From contig NZ_CP154855.1 in assembly GCF_047302425.1 (NCBI RefSeq), forward strand, positions 496,001 to 560,000: a stretch of DNA of 64,000 bases, in the 5' to 3' direction. The notes under the pieces are model-generated. The model was not told the DNA's origin. It saw nothing but the letters and a program-made list of their open reading frames with translations, and did no database searches. The stretch is from Oceanitalea sp047302425 (GTDB taxonomy: Bacteria > Actinomycetota > Actinomycetes > Actinomycetales > Actinomycetaceae). The position numbers were made by a program, and so were the translations under genes. Below are positions 8,980-17,432 of the stretch, in pieces (the first letter of the stretch is position 1; the number at the start of each line of letters is the position of its first letter).

Positions 8980-10182
8980 ATGTCCCCACAGACCTCACCT
9001 CGCTCCGCCCTGCCCCGGGAGATCTGGGTGCTCGCGGGCGCCGCGCTCCTCATCGCCCTGGGCTACGGCCTCGTCGCCCCCGTCCTCCCGCAGTACGCCC
9101 GGTCCTTCGACGTCTCGGTCGCGGCCGCCTCGTTCGTCGTCAGCGCCTTCTCGCTGAGCCGGCTGCTCTTCGCGCCGGCGGGCGGGGCGCTCATCGCCCG
9201 GCTCGGGGAGCGGCGCATCTACATGGCGGGGCTGCTCATCGTCGCGCTCTCGAGCGTCGCCACCGCCCTGGCCCAGGACTACGTCCAGCTGCTCGTCTTC
9301 CGCGGGCTCGGCGGCATCGGTTCGACGATGTTCACCGTCTCGGCCATGGGCCTCATCGTGCGACTCGCCCCGCCGACGGCGCGCGGCCGGGCGTCCTCGC
9401 TCTACGCGACGTCCTTCCTCCTCGGCAACATCGGTGGGCCGGTGGTCGGCGGGCTCCTCGCCGAGCTGGGCCTGCGGGTGCCCTTCATCGTCTACGCCGT
9501 CGCACTCGTCCTCGCCGCCGGGGTGGTGTGGCGGCTGCTGCCGGAGACCGGCGGGCGGGGCGCCGCGCGGGCCGGGGACACACCCGCACAGCCGCCGATG
9601 CTCGTCGGGGAGGCCCTGCGCGACAGCGCCTTCCGCGCAGCGCTCGTCTCCGGCTTCGCCAACGGCTGGTCGAACTTCGGTGTGCGCGTAGCGCTGCTCC
9701 CGCTGTTCGCCGCGGCGGCGCTCGACTCCGGCCCCTGGGCTGCCGGTGCCGCGCTCGCCGTCTTCGCCGTCGGCAACGCGCTCGCCCTCCACGTGGCCGG
9801 CCGGCAGGCCGACGCCCGGGGACGGCGCCCGCTCGTCATCGCGGGTCTGGCCGTCAACGGCGTCTTCACCGCTGTCCTCGGCTTCTCCGGGAACATCGGG
9901 GTCGTGCTGGCCGTCTCGGCGCTCGCGGGCGTCGGCGCCGGCCTGCTCAACCCGGCCCAGCAGGCGACGGTGGCCGACGTCGTCGGCAACGAGCGCAGCG
10001 GCGGGAAGGTGCTCGCGGGCTTCCAGATGGCCCAGGACGCCGGCGCGATCATCGGCCCGGTGCTGGCCGGCGCGCTCGCCGACCGCTTCGGCTACGACGT
10101 CGCCTTCGCGGTGTCCGGGGCCATCACCCTGCTCGCCGGGCTCGCCTGGCTCGGTGCCCGCGAGACGCTCGAGCGGCGGTAG
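8980..10182 (+). CDS. Major facilitator superfamily transporter
   Basis: The product is 400 residues with about twelve hydrophobic helices. The first is LAGAALLIALGYGLVAPVLP, then the motif-A-like loop FAPAGGALIARLGERRIY between helices 2 and 3. A second-half copy of that loop reads LALHVAGRQADARGRRPLV. The layout fits drug or sugar efflux by proton antiport in the inner membrane; the substrate is unknown. A GATACT hexamer lies 9 bases before the ATG, with no clear ribosome binding site. It sits 24 bases after the GH65 gene, so a role in sugar export is possible but unsupported. It ends 9 bases before the convergent GAF-ANTAR gene. Confidence 0.85.
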   Translation: MSPQTSPRSALPREIWVLAGAALLIALGYGLVAPVLPQYARSFDVSVAAASFVVSAFSLSRLLFAPAGGALIARLGERRIYMAGLLIVALSSVATALAQDYVQLLVFRGLGGIGSTMFTVSAMGLIVRLAPPTARGRASSLYATSFLLGNIGGPVVGGLLAELGLRVPFIVYAVALVLAAGVVWRLLPETGGRGAARAGDTPAQPPMLVGEALRDSAFRAALVSGFANGWSNFGVRVALLPLFAAAALDSGPWAAGAALAVFAVGNALALHVAGRQADARGRRPLVIAGLAVNGVFTAVLGFSGNIGVVLAVSALAGVGAGLLNPAQQATVADVVGNERSGGKVLAGFQMAQDAGAIIGPVLAGALADRFGYDVAFAVSGAITLLAGLAWLGARETLERR

Positions 10183-10191
10183 CCGCTCGGC

Positions 10192-10929
10192 TCAGTCCGT
10201 CGAGGGAGCCCCGCCGCTCACGGCGGTGACGATCTCCTGCGCGACCGTGCGGAGCTTGACGTTGCGGTGCTGGGAGGCGGTCCGCAGGATCCCGAAGGCC
10301 TCGTCGGCACCGCAGCGGTTCTGGCCCATGATGACGCCGATGGCCTGGTCGATGACGGCCCGGGACGTCAGGGCCGCCTGGAGCTGGGCGCTGAGCTCGG
10401 CGTGCTGGGCGAGGCGAACGGCCATGGTCAGGGCGCGGGACGCCTCGTCGGCGAAGCGGCGGGCGTCCTCACGCTCGGCCCTCCCGAAGGCGTGTGTCTC
10501 CCTCGAGTACAGGTTGATCGCGCCGACCGCGTCCGCTCCGCCGCTCAACGGCAGTGACATGGCGGACCGGACGCCGAGCGCGAGCGCGTGGGGGCGGTAG
10601 TCGCCGAACCGCTCCTCCTGCGCGAGGTCGTCGACGACGACGACCTCACCGGTGCGGATCGACGTGAGGCACGGTCCCTGGCCGTGGCCGTACTGGACCT
10701 CGTCGTAGCGGGACGCCTCCGCGTCGCTGCTGGCGACCGTCATCGGGTGTCCGTCCCTGGCGAAGGTGATCCCCGCGTGGACGTCGGAGCCCAGGGTGGC
10801 CACGGCGACGTCGACGATCTGCTTGAGGAACTTCTCCACGTCCTCCGTGGCGAGCAGGATGTCGTGCAGGGCGCCAGCGAGGTTCTGGCCGTCGCTCTCG
10901 CGAACCGATCTGTCGGTCATGGCAGTCAC
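10192..10929 (-). CDS. GAF-ANTAR domain RNA-binding antiterminator-type regulator
   Basis: The product is 245 residues. Residues ~20-160 form a GAF sensor (LKQIVDVAVATLGSDVHAG and the VRSAMSLPL segment). The C-terminal ~65 residues form an ANTAR helix bundle (SRAVIDQAIGVIMGQNRCGADEAFGILR). ANTAR proteins bind paired hairpins in nascent RNA and prevent termination. This GAF-ANTAR architecture, without a receiver domain, is frequent in actinomycetes. The ligand and RNA targets are unknown. Two starts are possible, GTG at 10929 or ATG at 10920. The gene is divergent from the STAS gene, across a 268-base region in which I recognise no other gene. Confidence 0.88.
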   Translation of the reverse strand: MTAMTDRSVRESDGQNLAGALHDILLATEDVEKFLKQIVDVAVATLGSDVHAGITFARDGHPMTVASSDAEASRYDEVQYGHGQGPCLTSIRTGEVVVVDDLAQEERFGDYRPHALALGVRSAMSLPLSGGADAVGAINLYSRETHAFGRAEREDARRFADEASRALTMAVRLAQHAELSAQLQAALTSRAVIDQAIGVIMGQNRCGADEAFGILRTASQHRNVKLRTVAQEIVTAVSGGAPSTD

Positions 10930-11197
10930 TGGGCAATCTCGGGAGACAGAGTCCCGGACTCACGTACAGCGAAGGCGGCGTGCCGCGGTGTGGCGCGCTC
11001 GGAAAGGCTCCGACCACCCCATCGTCGCACACCCGAGGTCCGCGCACCGGGTGGTCGCTGGAGCCCTCTGCTGGACGGGGCCGCAACCACGCCCTAAGGT
11101 GGGCAGTGGTTAGGACCATAGCCGCAGCGCAGCGCTGCCATGGGTACGGCCGACCGACCTCCCGTGGGCTCACGAACGACGCCCGGAGGTCCTCACC

Positions 11198-11554
11198 ATG
11201 GCACCCGACCCCTTCCCGCGCCGCGACGGACCCCGTCTCGACATCCGCCCCATGAGCGGCCCCGCGGACGCTGCGGTGCGACTCGCCGTCGTCGGCGAGA
11301 TCGACCTCTCGACGGTCCCGGTCCTCGAGGCGGCCCTCAACCCTCTCCTTGCCGAGGGTGCCGCGCAGGTCGCTCTGGACCTCAGCGGGGTGACCTTCTG
11401 CGACGCCGCCGGGCTCAACCGGCTGCTGGCCGCGCGCAGAGTGCTGGACGCGTTCGGCAGCGAGCTCGTGCTCCACGGCCCCTGCCCCTCCCTGCAGCTG
11501 CTCCTCGACGTCGTCGCGCCCGAGCTCGAGCTGGCGCCACCGCTGACACGTTGA
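11198..11554 (+). CDS. STAS-domain protein, anti-anti-sigma-like, lacking the phospho-serine
   Basis: The product is 118 residues and is one STAS domain. The first strand reads VRLAVVGEIDLSTVPVLEAALN, and the central loop reads VTFCDAAGLNRLLAA. In anti-sigma factor antagonists that loop is normally DSSG or DSTG and its serine is phosphorylated by the partner kinase. Here both positions are alanine, so switching by phosphorylation looks impossible. It probably acts with the HATPase protein encoded 100 bases downstream. GGAGG precedes the ATG. It could instead be a locked or ligand-controlled antagonist. Confidence 0.85.
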   Translation: MAPDPFPRRDGPRLDIRPMSGPADAAVRLAVVGEIDLSTVPVLEAALNPLLAEGAAQVALDLSGVTFCDAAGLNRLLAARRVLDAFGSELVLHGPCPSLQLLLDVVAPELELAPPLTR

Positions 11555-11653
11555 GCCGCGGCGGGCGAGGACCTGCTCCGTGACGTAGCGTGGCGCGGGC
11601 ACGGCACGGGCGGTGGACACCGCACCGCTGACCGCCTCAGACAAGGGGTGCAC

Positions 11654-12121
11654 ATGGCCGACCCCCACGGCCCGCGCCCGACGGCGGTCCCGCCAGTGGA
11701 CGCGGGTCCTTCCCTGGGCTCCTGGACGCTCACCGACGCCCAGGAGCTCGGCGCCCTGCGGCGGTGCGTCACCGGGATTCTGCACCCGGAGCCGTGCGGT
11801 GAGGCAGCGCACCTGCTTCTGCTCGTCCTCACCGAGCTGGCGACCAACGCCCTGAAGTACGGGTCACAGCCGGTCGCCGTGTCGATCCACGCTGCGGACG
11901 ACGGCTGGCTCCTCGACGCGAGAGACACGAACTGGCGGACCCCGCCGGGGCACCGTGCCCGCGACGACGGGGCCCCTGGCGGCTACGGCCTGCGCATCCT
12001 CGACAGCGTCACCACCGCCTGGGGCTGGTACTCGCGCCCCGACGACGGCGTCAAGCACGTGTGGGCGGTCGTGCCCGCAGCAGGTGCGGGAACGGCGGCG
12101 ACGGGCGAGCCTGGGGGCTGA
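11654..12121 (+). CDS. HATPase-type anti-sigma factor/serine kinase-like protein
   Basis: The product is 155 residues with a GHKL ATP-binding fold. The N box ELATNALKYGSQPV is followed by a G box GGYGLRILDSV. There is no histidine phospho-acceptor domain, as in RsbW- and SpoIIAB-like kinases that bind a sigma factor or phosphorylate a STAS partner. The ATG at 11654 is chosen because AAGGGG sits five bases upstream; a GTG at 11648 lies inside that site. The STAS gene is immediately upstream on the same strand, giving a likely two-gene partner-switching pair. No sigma factor gene lies nearby. Confidence 0.82.
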   Translation: MADPHGPRPTAVPPVDAGPSLGSWTLTDAQELGALRRCVTGILHPEPCGEAAHLLLLVLTELATNALKYGSQPVAVSIHAADDGWLLDARDTNWRTPPGHRARDDGAPGGYGLRILDSVTTAWGWYSRPDDGVKHVWAVVPAAGAGTAATGEPGG

Positions 12122-12146
12122 CCTGAGGACGAACGGGAGGCGACAC

Positions 12147-13493
12147 GTGGCGCGACCTCGTGGCATGGCACGCGGACTACGGGTGGCGGCCGTCCGGTAC
12201 CGCTTCGAGGAGAGCCTCTTCCTCCTTCCCGCACTCGTCATGCTCGGCGGCATCGTCCTCGCCGTCGTCGCCTCGAACGTCGACGACGCGCTCGGCCACG
12301 ACGCCGATGTGCCGCTCACGCTCGCGATGAGCAGCAACGCGGCCACGTGGCTGCTCGCCACGGTCGCCGGCGCGATGATCACGACGGTCGGCGTCGTCTT
12401 CTCGCTCACGGTCGTCAGCCTCCAGCTGGCCAGCGACCAGTTCTCCCCGCGCGTCATGCGGTCCTTCATCCGCGACCGGCTCAGCCAGGTCGTCATCGGC
12501 CTGCTCGTCGGCACCTTCTTCTACTGCGTGCTCGTGCTGCCGAACATCAGCGGCGAGGCGACCGCCCCCGCGCCGCGCATCTCCCTCACGATCGCCGTCG
12601 TCCTCACGCTCGTCACGGTCGTCGGGATCATCGTCCACCTCGACCACCTGGCGCGGGGGCTGCAGGTCGGCAACGTCGTCCGCAAGATCGGTGACGAGGG
12701 CGAGGCCGTCGTCGCCACCCTCGGCGACGTGCCGTCAGGGCTGGAGGAGATCGACCCGCAGGGACTCACCGCCCCGGAGGATGCCGCCGTCGTCCTGTGC
12801 CCGAAGAACGGGTGGGTCAGCCAGGTCGAGCCGGGGCTCCTCCTCCGCGCGATCCCGCCGGGCACGACGGTGCGCCTCGAGACCCGGGTGGGCGCCTACA
12901 TCCACACCGGCGAGCCGCTCCTCACCGCGTGGCCCCCTCCGCCGGAGCGTGCGCGGGAGGCGATGGCCGCGGCGATCGAGGTCGCCGACGGGCGGACGAT
13001 GCTCCAGGACGTCGACTTCGCCATCCGTCAGCTCGTCGACATCGGTCTGCGTGCGCTCAGTCCGGCCATCAACGATCCGACGACCGCCGTCGAGGTCGTG
13101 CTCCGCCTCGGCAGTCTCATGCGCTTCGTCCTCGCCACCCGTGAGGCGCCCGTCGCGGTCCGCGACCGCGAGGGACGGGTGCTCGTGCAGCCGTGGAGCC
13201 TGGACCACGAGGAGTACGTCGAGCACGCCTTCGACCAGCTGCGGCAGACCGCCGTCGACCAGCCGCACGTCGTCGGCACGATCCTGCGGGTGCTGCGCAT
13301 GCTCGTCGCCCACGTGCGGGAGGAGGGGCGCCCCGAGCTGGCGGCGCCGCTCGAGCGGCAGATGCGGCTCCTCCTCGAGTCGGTCGAACGGCAGCCCGGC
13401 CTGCACCCCGAGGACCTCGAGCTCCTCGAGGACCTGCGCTCGGACGAGACGGACCCGGCGGACCACAGCCGGTGGCACGATGAGGGGTACTGA
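12147..13493 (+). CDS. DUF2254 family membrane protein
   Basis: The product is 448 residues. Four hydrophobic segments fill the first ~160 residues (FLLPALVMLGGIVLAVVAS; ATWLLATVAGAMITTVGVVF; VVIGLLVGTFFYCVLVLP; TIAVVLTLVTVVGIIVHL). A long soluble C-terminal part follows, with DVDFAIRQLVDIGLRALSPAINDPTTA, the signature of this uncharacterised family. Function is unknown; a channel-like or envelope role has been guessed. The GTG at 12147 is taken as start because GGGAGG lies 6 bases before it; an in-frame ATG exists at 12165. It follows the HATPase gene by 25 bases. Confidence 0.85.
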   Translation: MARPRGMARGLRVAAVRYRFEESLFLLPALVMLGGIVLAVVASNVDDALGHDADVPLTLAMSSNAATWLLATVAGAMITTVGVVFSLTVVSLQLASDQFSPRVMRSFIRDRLSQVVIGLLVGTFFYCVLVLPNISGEATAPAPRISLTIAVVLTLVTVVGIIVHLDHLARGLQVGNVVRKIGDEGEAVVATLGDVPSGLEEIDPQGLTAPEDAAVVLCPKNGWVSQVEPGLLLRAIPPGTTVRLETRVGAYIHTGEPLLTAWPPPPERAREAMAAAIEVADGRTMLQDVDFAIRQLVDIGLRALSPAINDPTTAVEVVLRLGSLMRFVLATREAPVAVRDREGRVLVQPWSLDHEEYVEHAFDQLRQTAVDQPHVVGTILRVLRMLVAHVREEGRPELAAPLERQMRLLLESVERQPGLHPEDLELLEDLRSDETDPADHSRWHDEGY

Positions 13494-13519
13494 CCCGCAC
13501 TGATTCGAGGAGGCCGCCG

Positions 13520-14011
13520 ATGAGGGAGACCGCCGAGGAGGTCGCCGCGCTGCAGGCCCTCATGGACGCGTCCCACGGCCGCAGCACGAGCCACCTGCGC
13601 GAGATCGTCAGCGGCGATCGTCGCCTCACCGCCGAGCAAGTGCTCGCGCAGCTCACCGGGATGAAGGTGCTCAGCCTCGCCACCGTGACCGCCGCCGGCG
13701 AGCCACGCGTCAGCGCCGTCGACGGCCACCTCCTCCACGGGCAGTGGACCTTCGGCACCGACGGCCGAGCTGCGAAGGCGCGGCACCTCGCCGCGCGTCC
13801 CGCGGTGAGCGCCGCGCACGTCGACGGCGAGCGGCTCGGCGTCTTCTGCCACGGGCGGGCCGTGCGGCTGACGCCGCAGGACCCGCTGTGGGAGGAGACG
13901 ATCGAGCACTGGACCGCGCACTACGGCTCGGACCCGACGACGTGGGGCGCGGACATCCGCATGTTTCGCATCGAGCCGACGTGGCTCGTCGGCTACGGCA
14001 CCCTCGAGTAG
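13520..14011 (+). CDS. Pyridoxamine 5'-phosphate oxidase-fold protein
   Basis: The product is 163 residues. The split-barrel flavin/F420-binding fold is seen in VLSLATVTAAGEPRVSAVDGHL, then WTFGTDGRAAKARHLAARPAVSAAHV, and ends with RIEPTWLVGYGTLE. Members include heme-degrading, FMN and F420-dependent reductases; cofactor and substrate cannot be assigned here. A ~45-residue N-terminal helix precedes the barrel. GAGGAGG sits well placed before the ATG. The gene is tail to tail with the VOC gene, 4 bases apart. Confidence 0.78.
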   Translation: MRETAEEVAALQALMDASHGRSTSHLREIVSGDRRLTAEQVLAQLTGMKVLSLATVTAAGEPRVSAVDGHLLHGQWTFGTDGRAAKARHLAARPAVSAAHVDGERLGVFCHGRAVRLTPQDPLWEETIEHWTAHYGSDPTTWGADIRMFRIEPTWLVGYGTLE

Positions 14012-14015
14012 GACT

Positions 14016-14369
14016 TCACACGTGGTCGGCCGTGGCCACGCAGAACTGGTTGCCCTGCGGGTCGGCGAGCGTCACCCACCGGAAGCTCTCGTCGCCGCGC
14101 CGCGCCACGAGGGTCGCACCGGCCGCCAGCAGGCGGTCGACCTCGGCGTCGAGGTCCTCGGCCACGAGGTCGAGGTGGATCCGGTTCTTCCCGGGCGTCG
14201 GGTCATCGACCTTCTGGAACGCCAGCCGCACGGGCAGGGTGCCACCCGCGACCATGACGAACCAGCCGTCGTTGCGCTCGACCACCTCCCCGCCGGTCTG
14301 CTCCGCCCACCAGGTGGCGAGGGAGTCCGCGTCGGTCGTGTCGAAGGTCACCATGCCCACCGTCATCAT
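14016..14369 (-). CDS. VOC (glyoxalase/bleomycin-resistance) family protein
   Basis: The product is 117 residues, one vicinal-oxygen-chelate domain. The first beta-alpha-beta unit is VGMVTFDTTDADSLATWW; the second ends WVTLADPQGNQFCV, with the family DPxGN turn. HLDLVAEDLDAEVDRL marks the central metal/ligand strand. Such proteins are metal-dependent lyases, dioxygenases or drug binders, so function is open. Homologues start near MMTVGMVTF, so the longer upstream frame is rejected. TACGGT lies 7 bases before the first ATG and there is no ribosome binding site, suggesting leaderless translation. Confidence 0.82.
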   Translation of the reverse strand: MMTVGMVTFDTTDADSLATWWAEQTGGEVVERNDGWFVMVAGGTLPVRLAFQKVDDPTPGKNRIHLDLVAEDLDAEVDRLLAAGATLVARRGDESFRWVTLADPQGNQFCVATADHV

Positions 14370-14376
14370 GGGGAGC

Positions 14377-14382
14377 ACCGTA
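14377..14382 (-). promoter_or_regulatory. Candidate -10 element, VOC gene
   Basis: On the minus strand TACGGT is 7 bases before the ATG at 14369. It fits the TANNNT pattern placed for a transcript that begins at or next to the start codon. Confidence 0.4.
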
Positions 14383-14438
14383 GTGCGGCGGAACCGGCCC
14401 GGTGGTGCATTCGCCGGATGACTTCCGGGTGACGGGTC

Positions 14439-14444
14439 TACTGT
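14439..14444 (+). promoter_or_regulatory. Candidate -10 element (leaderless), hypothetical gene at 14451
   Basis: TACTGT is separated from the ATG by exactly six bases and no Shine-Dalgarno sequence is present. GATGAC (14417-14422) could serve as a weak -35 with a 16-base spacer. Confidence 0.5.
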
Positions 14445-14450
14445 GCGGCC

Positions 14451-14993
14451 ATGACGACGACGGAGCGTCCCGCTCGCACGGGCCGGGTGCGGTGGCGTGT
14501 CCTCGCCCCGGCGGTGCTGCTCGCGCTCGCCCTCGGAGCCTGGCTGTGGTGGTGGAGCCACCCGAGGGCCTTCGCGGACTACGGCGCGGGCCTCGGCGCC
14601 GTCGCCGAGATCGGTGAGACCAGGTACTTCGGCCTCGCCAACGCGCCGCGCGACCTCGAGATCCTCGAGGTGCGGCCGCTGGTGGCCTCCGACGGTGCGG
14701 ACGCCACGGTGACCGCTGTGGTCTGCATGGGCGCGGAGGACAGGGGCGGGGTGGGGGTCGGTTCGCCCGAGATGGTCACCGAGGGCTGCCGCTCCGTGCG
14801 TGAGCCGGCAGGCCGCTTCACCCCTGACGACCAGCTTCTCGTCGAGGTCCGTGGCACCTCCGAGGGAACCGTCGTCGTCGACGGCGTCGTGGTCACCTAC
14901 CGCGACGGCGCGCAGCGGGGGACGGAGGTGCTCGACGTCGACATCGGCGCGGGGTTCGGGCTCGGGATCGACATCGAGGACTTCGTGTGGTGA
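14451..14993 (+). CDS. Hypothetical single-pass membrane protein
   Basis: The product is 180 residues and I do not recognise the family. A basic N-terminus (RTGRVRWR) and one membrane segment (LAPAVLLALALGAWLWWW) are followed by an ~140-residue extracytoplasmic domain, probably beta-rich. That domain has two cysteines (VVCMG and EGCRSV) that could form a disulfide. There is no lipobox, so the segment is an uncleaved anchor. The stop overlaps the GTG of the DUF1697 gene by 4 bases, suggesting translational coupling. A candidate leaderless -10 sits just before the ATG. Confidence 0.68.
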   Translation: MTTTERPARTGRVRWRVLAPAVLLALALGAWLWWWSHPRAFADYGAGLGAVAEIGETRYFGLANAPRDLEILEVRPLVASDGADATVTAVVCMGAEDRGGVGVGSPEMVTEGCRSVREPAGRFTPDDQLLVEVRGTSEGTVVVDGVVVTYRDGAQRGTEVLDVDIGAGFGLGIDIEDFVW

Positions 14994-15535
14994 CCGGCTA
15001 CGCGGCCTTCTTGCGCGGGATCATGCCCTCGAACCCGGCGATGCGGAATGAGCGCCTGCGCGCCGTCTTCGAGGAGCTGGGCCTCGAGCGGGTCGCCTCC
15101 GTCCTCACGAGCGGGAACATCGTCTTCCACGCCCCCGCGCAGGACACCGCCGCCCTGGAGGAGCGGATCCAGGACGCCCTCCACGAGCGGCTCGGCATCC
15201 CGGGCGGCACGCTCGTGCGGACCGGGGAGGAACTGCGCGCACTCCTCGACTCCGACCCCTTCCCCGGGCTCACCCACGGGCGCGGCAGCTACCTCACGGT
15301 CGTGTTCCTCAAGCACCGGCCCACTGCCCCGGTGGAGCTGCCGGCGGACCCCGACCCCCGCACGTGCGTCATGGGCTACGACCCGGTGACCCGCGCGTTC
15401 CTCGCCGTCGTCGACAACAGCGACCCGGGCACGACGCCGGACTTCATGGCGTGGATCGGCCGGACCTACGGCAAGGACGTCACCGTGCGCACCTGGCTCA
15501 CGGTTCAGCGCGTCACCCGGAAGGTCGAGGCCTGA
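14990..15535 (+). CDS. DUF1697 family protein
   Basis: The product is 181 residues. The opening YAAFLRGIMPSNPAMRNERLRAVFEELGL and the segment VLTSGNIVF are the family hallmarks (usually YxAFLRGINxGG, then SGNVVF). The end has NSDPGTTPDFMAWIGRTYGKDVTVRTW, where homologues normally carry an R-N-W-x-T motif. The fold is a ferredoxin-like alpha/beta domain of unknown function. The start is the GTG at 14990, giving the usual 4-base overlap (GTGA) with the upstream stop; GTG at 14987 is one codon longer. It is convergent with the ABC permease gene, 9 bases apart. Confidence 0.85.
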   Translation: MTGYAAFLRGIMPSNPAMRNERLRAVFEELGLERVASVLTSGNIVFHAPAQDTAALEERIQDALHERLGIPGGTLVRTGEELRALLDSDPFPGLTHGRGSYLTVVFLKHRPTAPVELPADPDPRTCVMGYDPVTRAFLAVVDNSDPGTTPDFMAWIGRTYGKDVTVRTWLTVQRVTRKVEA

Positions 15536-15544
15536 GGCGGGTCC

Positions 15545-16366
15545 CTACCAGCGGCGGGCGAGGCGCCGCTCGACGAGGCCCAGCAGGCTGTCGGTGAGCT
15601 TGCCCAGCACGGCCAGGGAGATGATCGCGAGGAGGATCCGGTCGACCCGGCCGTTGTTCTGGGAGTCGGTGAGGAGGAAGCCCAGGCCCATCGAGGACGC
15701 GATGAGCTCGGCGGCGACGAGGAACAGCCACGCCTGTGCGAGCGCCAGCCGCATCCCGGCCGCGACCGCCGGCGTCACCGCGGGCAGCTGCACCCGCGTC
15801 AGCAGGCCCACCCCGCGGTAGCCGTAGGCGCGCCCGACCTCGACGAGCTGCGGGTCCACGTGCCGCAGAGCGGAGGCCACCGTCGTGTAGACGGGGAAGA
15901 AGGCGCCGATGGCGATGAGGACGACCTTGGAGTCCTCGTTGATGCCGATCCACAGGATGAGCAGCGGCACCCAGGCGAGGGAGGGGACGGCGCGCAGCGC
16001 CCCCACGGTCCCGGCCAGGAGCGTGTCTGCCCAGCGGGACAGGCCGATGAGCGCTCCCGCCACGAGGCCGACGACGGCGCCACCGGCGAAGCCGAGGAGC
16101 ACCCGCTGCGTCGAGATCGCCACGTGCGTCCACAGCGTGCCGTCGGCCGCGAGCTCCGCCCCGGCCGTCCACACCGCCGCGGGCGAGGGCAGCTGGTACG
16201 GCGCGAAGACGCCGGTGACGGCGGTGAGCAGGTGCCACAGGGCGAGGATCGCGAGGGGGACGGCGACGACGGCGAGCGTGCGCCAGCGTGCGGTTCCGAC
16301 GGGGGAGGGTGCCGCCGTCGTCGTCGGCACGTCCGTGGCGGCGCGGGGGACCGTGAGGGTGGCCAT
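15545..16366 (-). CDS. ABC transporter permease (sulfonate/nitrate/taurine type)
   Basis: The product is 273 residues with about six membrane segments. The EAA-type cytoplasmic loop (HVDPQLVEVGRAYGYRGVGLLTRVQLPAVTPAVAAG) contacts the ATPase. It resembles SsuC/TauC, inner-membrane permeases for alkanesulfonates, taurine or nitrate. It is the last gene of a three-gene minus-strand operon (ATPase, binding protein, permease); its ATG begins one base after the binding-protein stop. A much longer open frame runs upstream antiparallel to other genes and is a GC-driven extension; homology starts at MATLTVPRAA. Confidence 0.87.
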   Translation of the reverse strand: MATLTVPRAATDVPTTTAAPSPVGTARWRTLAVVAVPLAILALWHLLTAVTGVFAPYQLPSPAAVWTAGAELAADGTLWTHVAISTQRVLLGFAGGAVVGLVAGALIGLSRWADTLLAGTVGALRAVPSLAWVPLLILWIGINEDSKVVLIAIGAFFPVYTTVASALRHVDPQLVEVGRAYGYRGVGLLTRVQLPAVTPAVAAGMRLALAQAWLFLVAAELIASSMGLGFLLTDSQNNGRVDRILLAIISLAVLGKLTDSLLGLVERRLARRW

Positions 16367-16367
16367 G

Positions 16368-17405
16368 TCAGTCCTCCGGCTCGGTGATGGTCGTGGCGTC
16401 GGCCTGCCGGGCCCAGGTGTCGTCGATGAGCTCCTCGAGGGCGGTGTCGATCTGCTCCTGGGAGGTGACGTCGCCGGTCTCGACGAAGATCGGGCCGACG
16501 ACCTCGAGGACCGCGCGCTGCGCGTCGCCCGGGACGGCGTCGATGCCGAGGTTGGTGCGCTCGAGCACCACCTTCTCGGCGACGGCGGGCTCGATGCCGG
16601 CGACGTCGGCGAGGATCTCCACCGTCTCCTCGGGGTTCTCCGCCGCCCACTCCCTGGCCTTCTCGTAGGCGTCGACGACGACCTGCGCGAGATCCGGGGA
16701 GGTCTCGAGGAAGTCCTCGGTGGCGTTGAGGAAGCCGTAGGTGTTGAAGTCGACGTTCCGGTAGAGCAGCCGGGAGCCGGTGTTGAGCTCCGTGTCGGCC
16801 ATGATCGGGTCCAGGCCCGCCCACGCGTCGACCGCGCCGTTCTCCAGGGCCACCCGGCCGTCGGCGTGCTGGAGGTTCTGCACCTCGACGTCGGCGATGT
16901 CGACGCCGTGCTCCTCGAGGCTCTGGACGAGGAAGAAGTAGGGGTCGGTGCCGCGGGTGGCGGCGACGGAGCGCCCGGCGAGGTCCTCCACGGAGGTGAT
17001 GTCGGAGTCCGCGGGCACGACGATCGCCGACCACTCGGGCTGGTCGTACAGGGCGATCGTGTGGATCGGGGCCCCGTTGGCACGGGCGAGCAGGGCGGCC
17101 GAGCCGGCGGTCGAGGCGATGTCGGCGGCCCCCGAGCGGAGCAGCTCGTTGGCCTTGTTCGAGCCGGCGGACTGCACCCACTCGACCGTGACGTCCGGGC
17201 CGAGGGTGGCCTCGAGCCACCCCTGCTCGCGGATGATCAGGCTGAGCGGGTTGTACGTGGCGAAGTCGACGGTCAGGGTGTCGGCGCTCCAGGCGCCCTC
17301 CCCGCCGTCGTCGTCGGCGACGGCGGAGCCCTCCCCGGCCACGCAGCCGGACAGGAGGAGGGCGCCGACGGCGAGGGCGGCGGCGTAGGTGGGGGTGCGG
17401 GTCAT
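16368..17405 (-). CDS. ABC transporter substrate-binding lipoprotein (sulfonate/nitrate/taurine type)
   Basis: The product is 345 residues. A lipoprotein signal peptide ends in LLLSGC, so the mature protein is anchored to the membrane outside the cell. The rest is an SsuA/TauA/NMT1-type two-lobe binding domain: TVDFATYNPLSLIIREQGWLEA, the RSGAADIAST loop, and NGAVDAWAGLDPIMAD. The ligand is probably an aliphatic sulfonate, taurine or nitrate, but no monooxygenase or reductase gene is adjacent to decide. The gene lies between the ATPase gene (27 bases upstream) and the permease gene (1 base downstream). Confidence 0.88.
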   Translation of the reverse strand: MTRTPTYAAALAVGALLLSGCVAGEGSAVADDDGGEGAWSADTLTVDFATYNPLSLIIREQGWLEATLGPDVTVEWVQSAGSNKANELLRSGAADIASTAGSAALLARANGAPIHTIALYDQPEWSAIVVPADSDITSVEDLAGRSVAATRGTDPYFFLVQSLEEHGVDIADVEVQNLQHADGRVALENGAVDAWAGLDPIMADTELNTGSRLLYRNVDFNTYGFLNATEDFLETSPDLAQVVVDAYEKAREWAAENPEETVEILADVAGIEPAVAEKVVLERTNLGIDAVPGDAQRAVLEVVGPIFVETGDVTSQEQIDTALEELIDDTWARQADATTITEPED

Positions 17406-17432
17406 GGGCGGTGCCTTCCGGGTGGGTGGTGC

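Noticed and set aside
12000..12147. Longer DUF2254 protein starting near 11955
   Set aside because: That start lies inside the HATPase gene in another frame; GTG at 12147 has a good ribosome binding site and homology begins there.
15545..17083. Apparent 512-residue permease fusion
   Set aside because: The first ~240 codons are an out-of-frame reading of the binding-protein gene; permease homology starts at the ATG at 16366.
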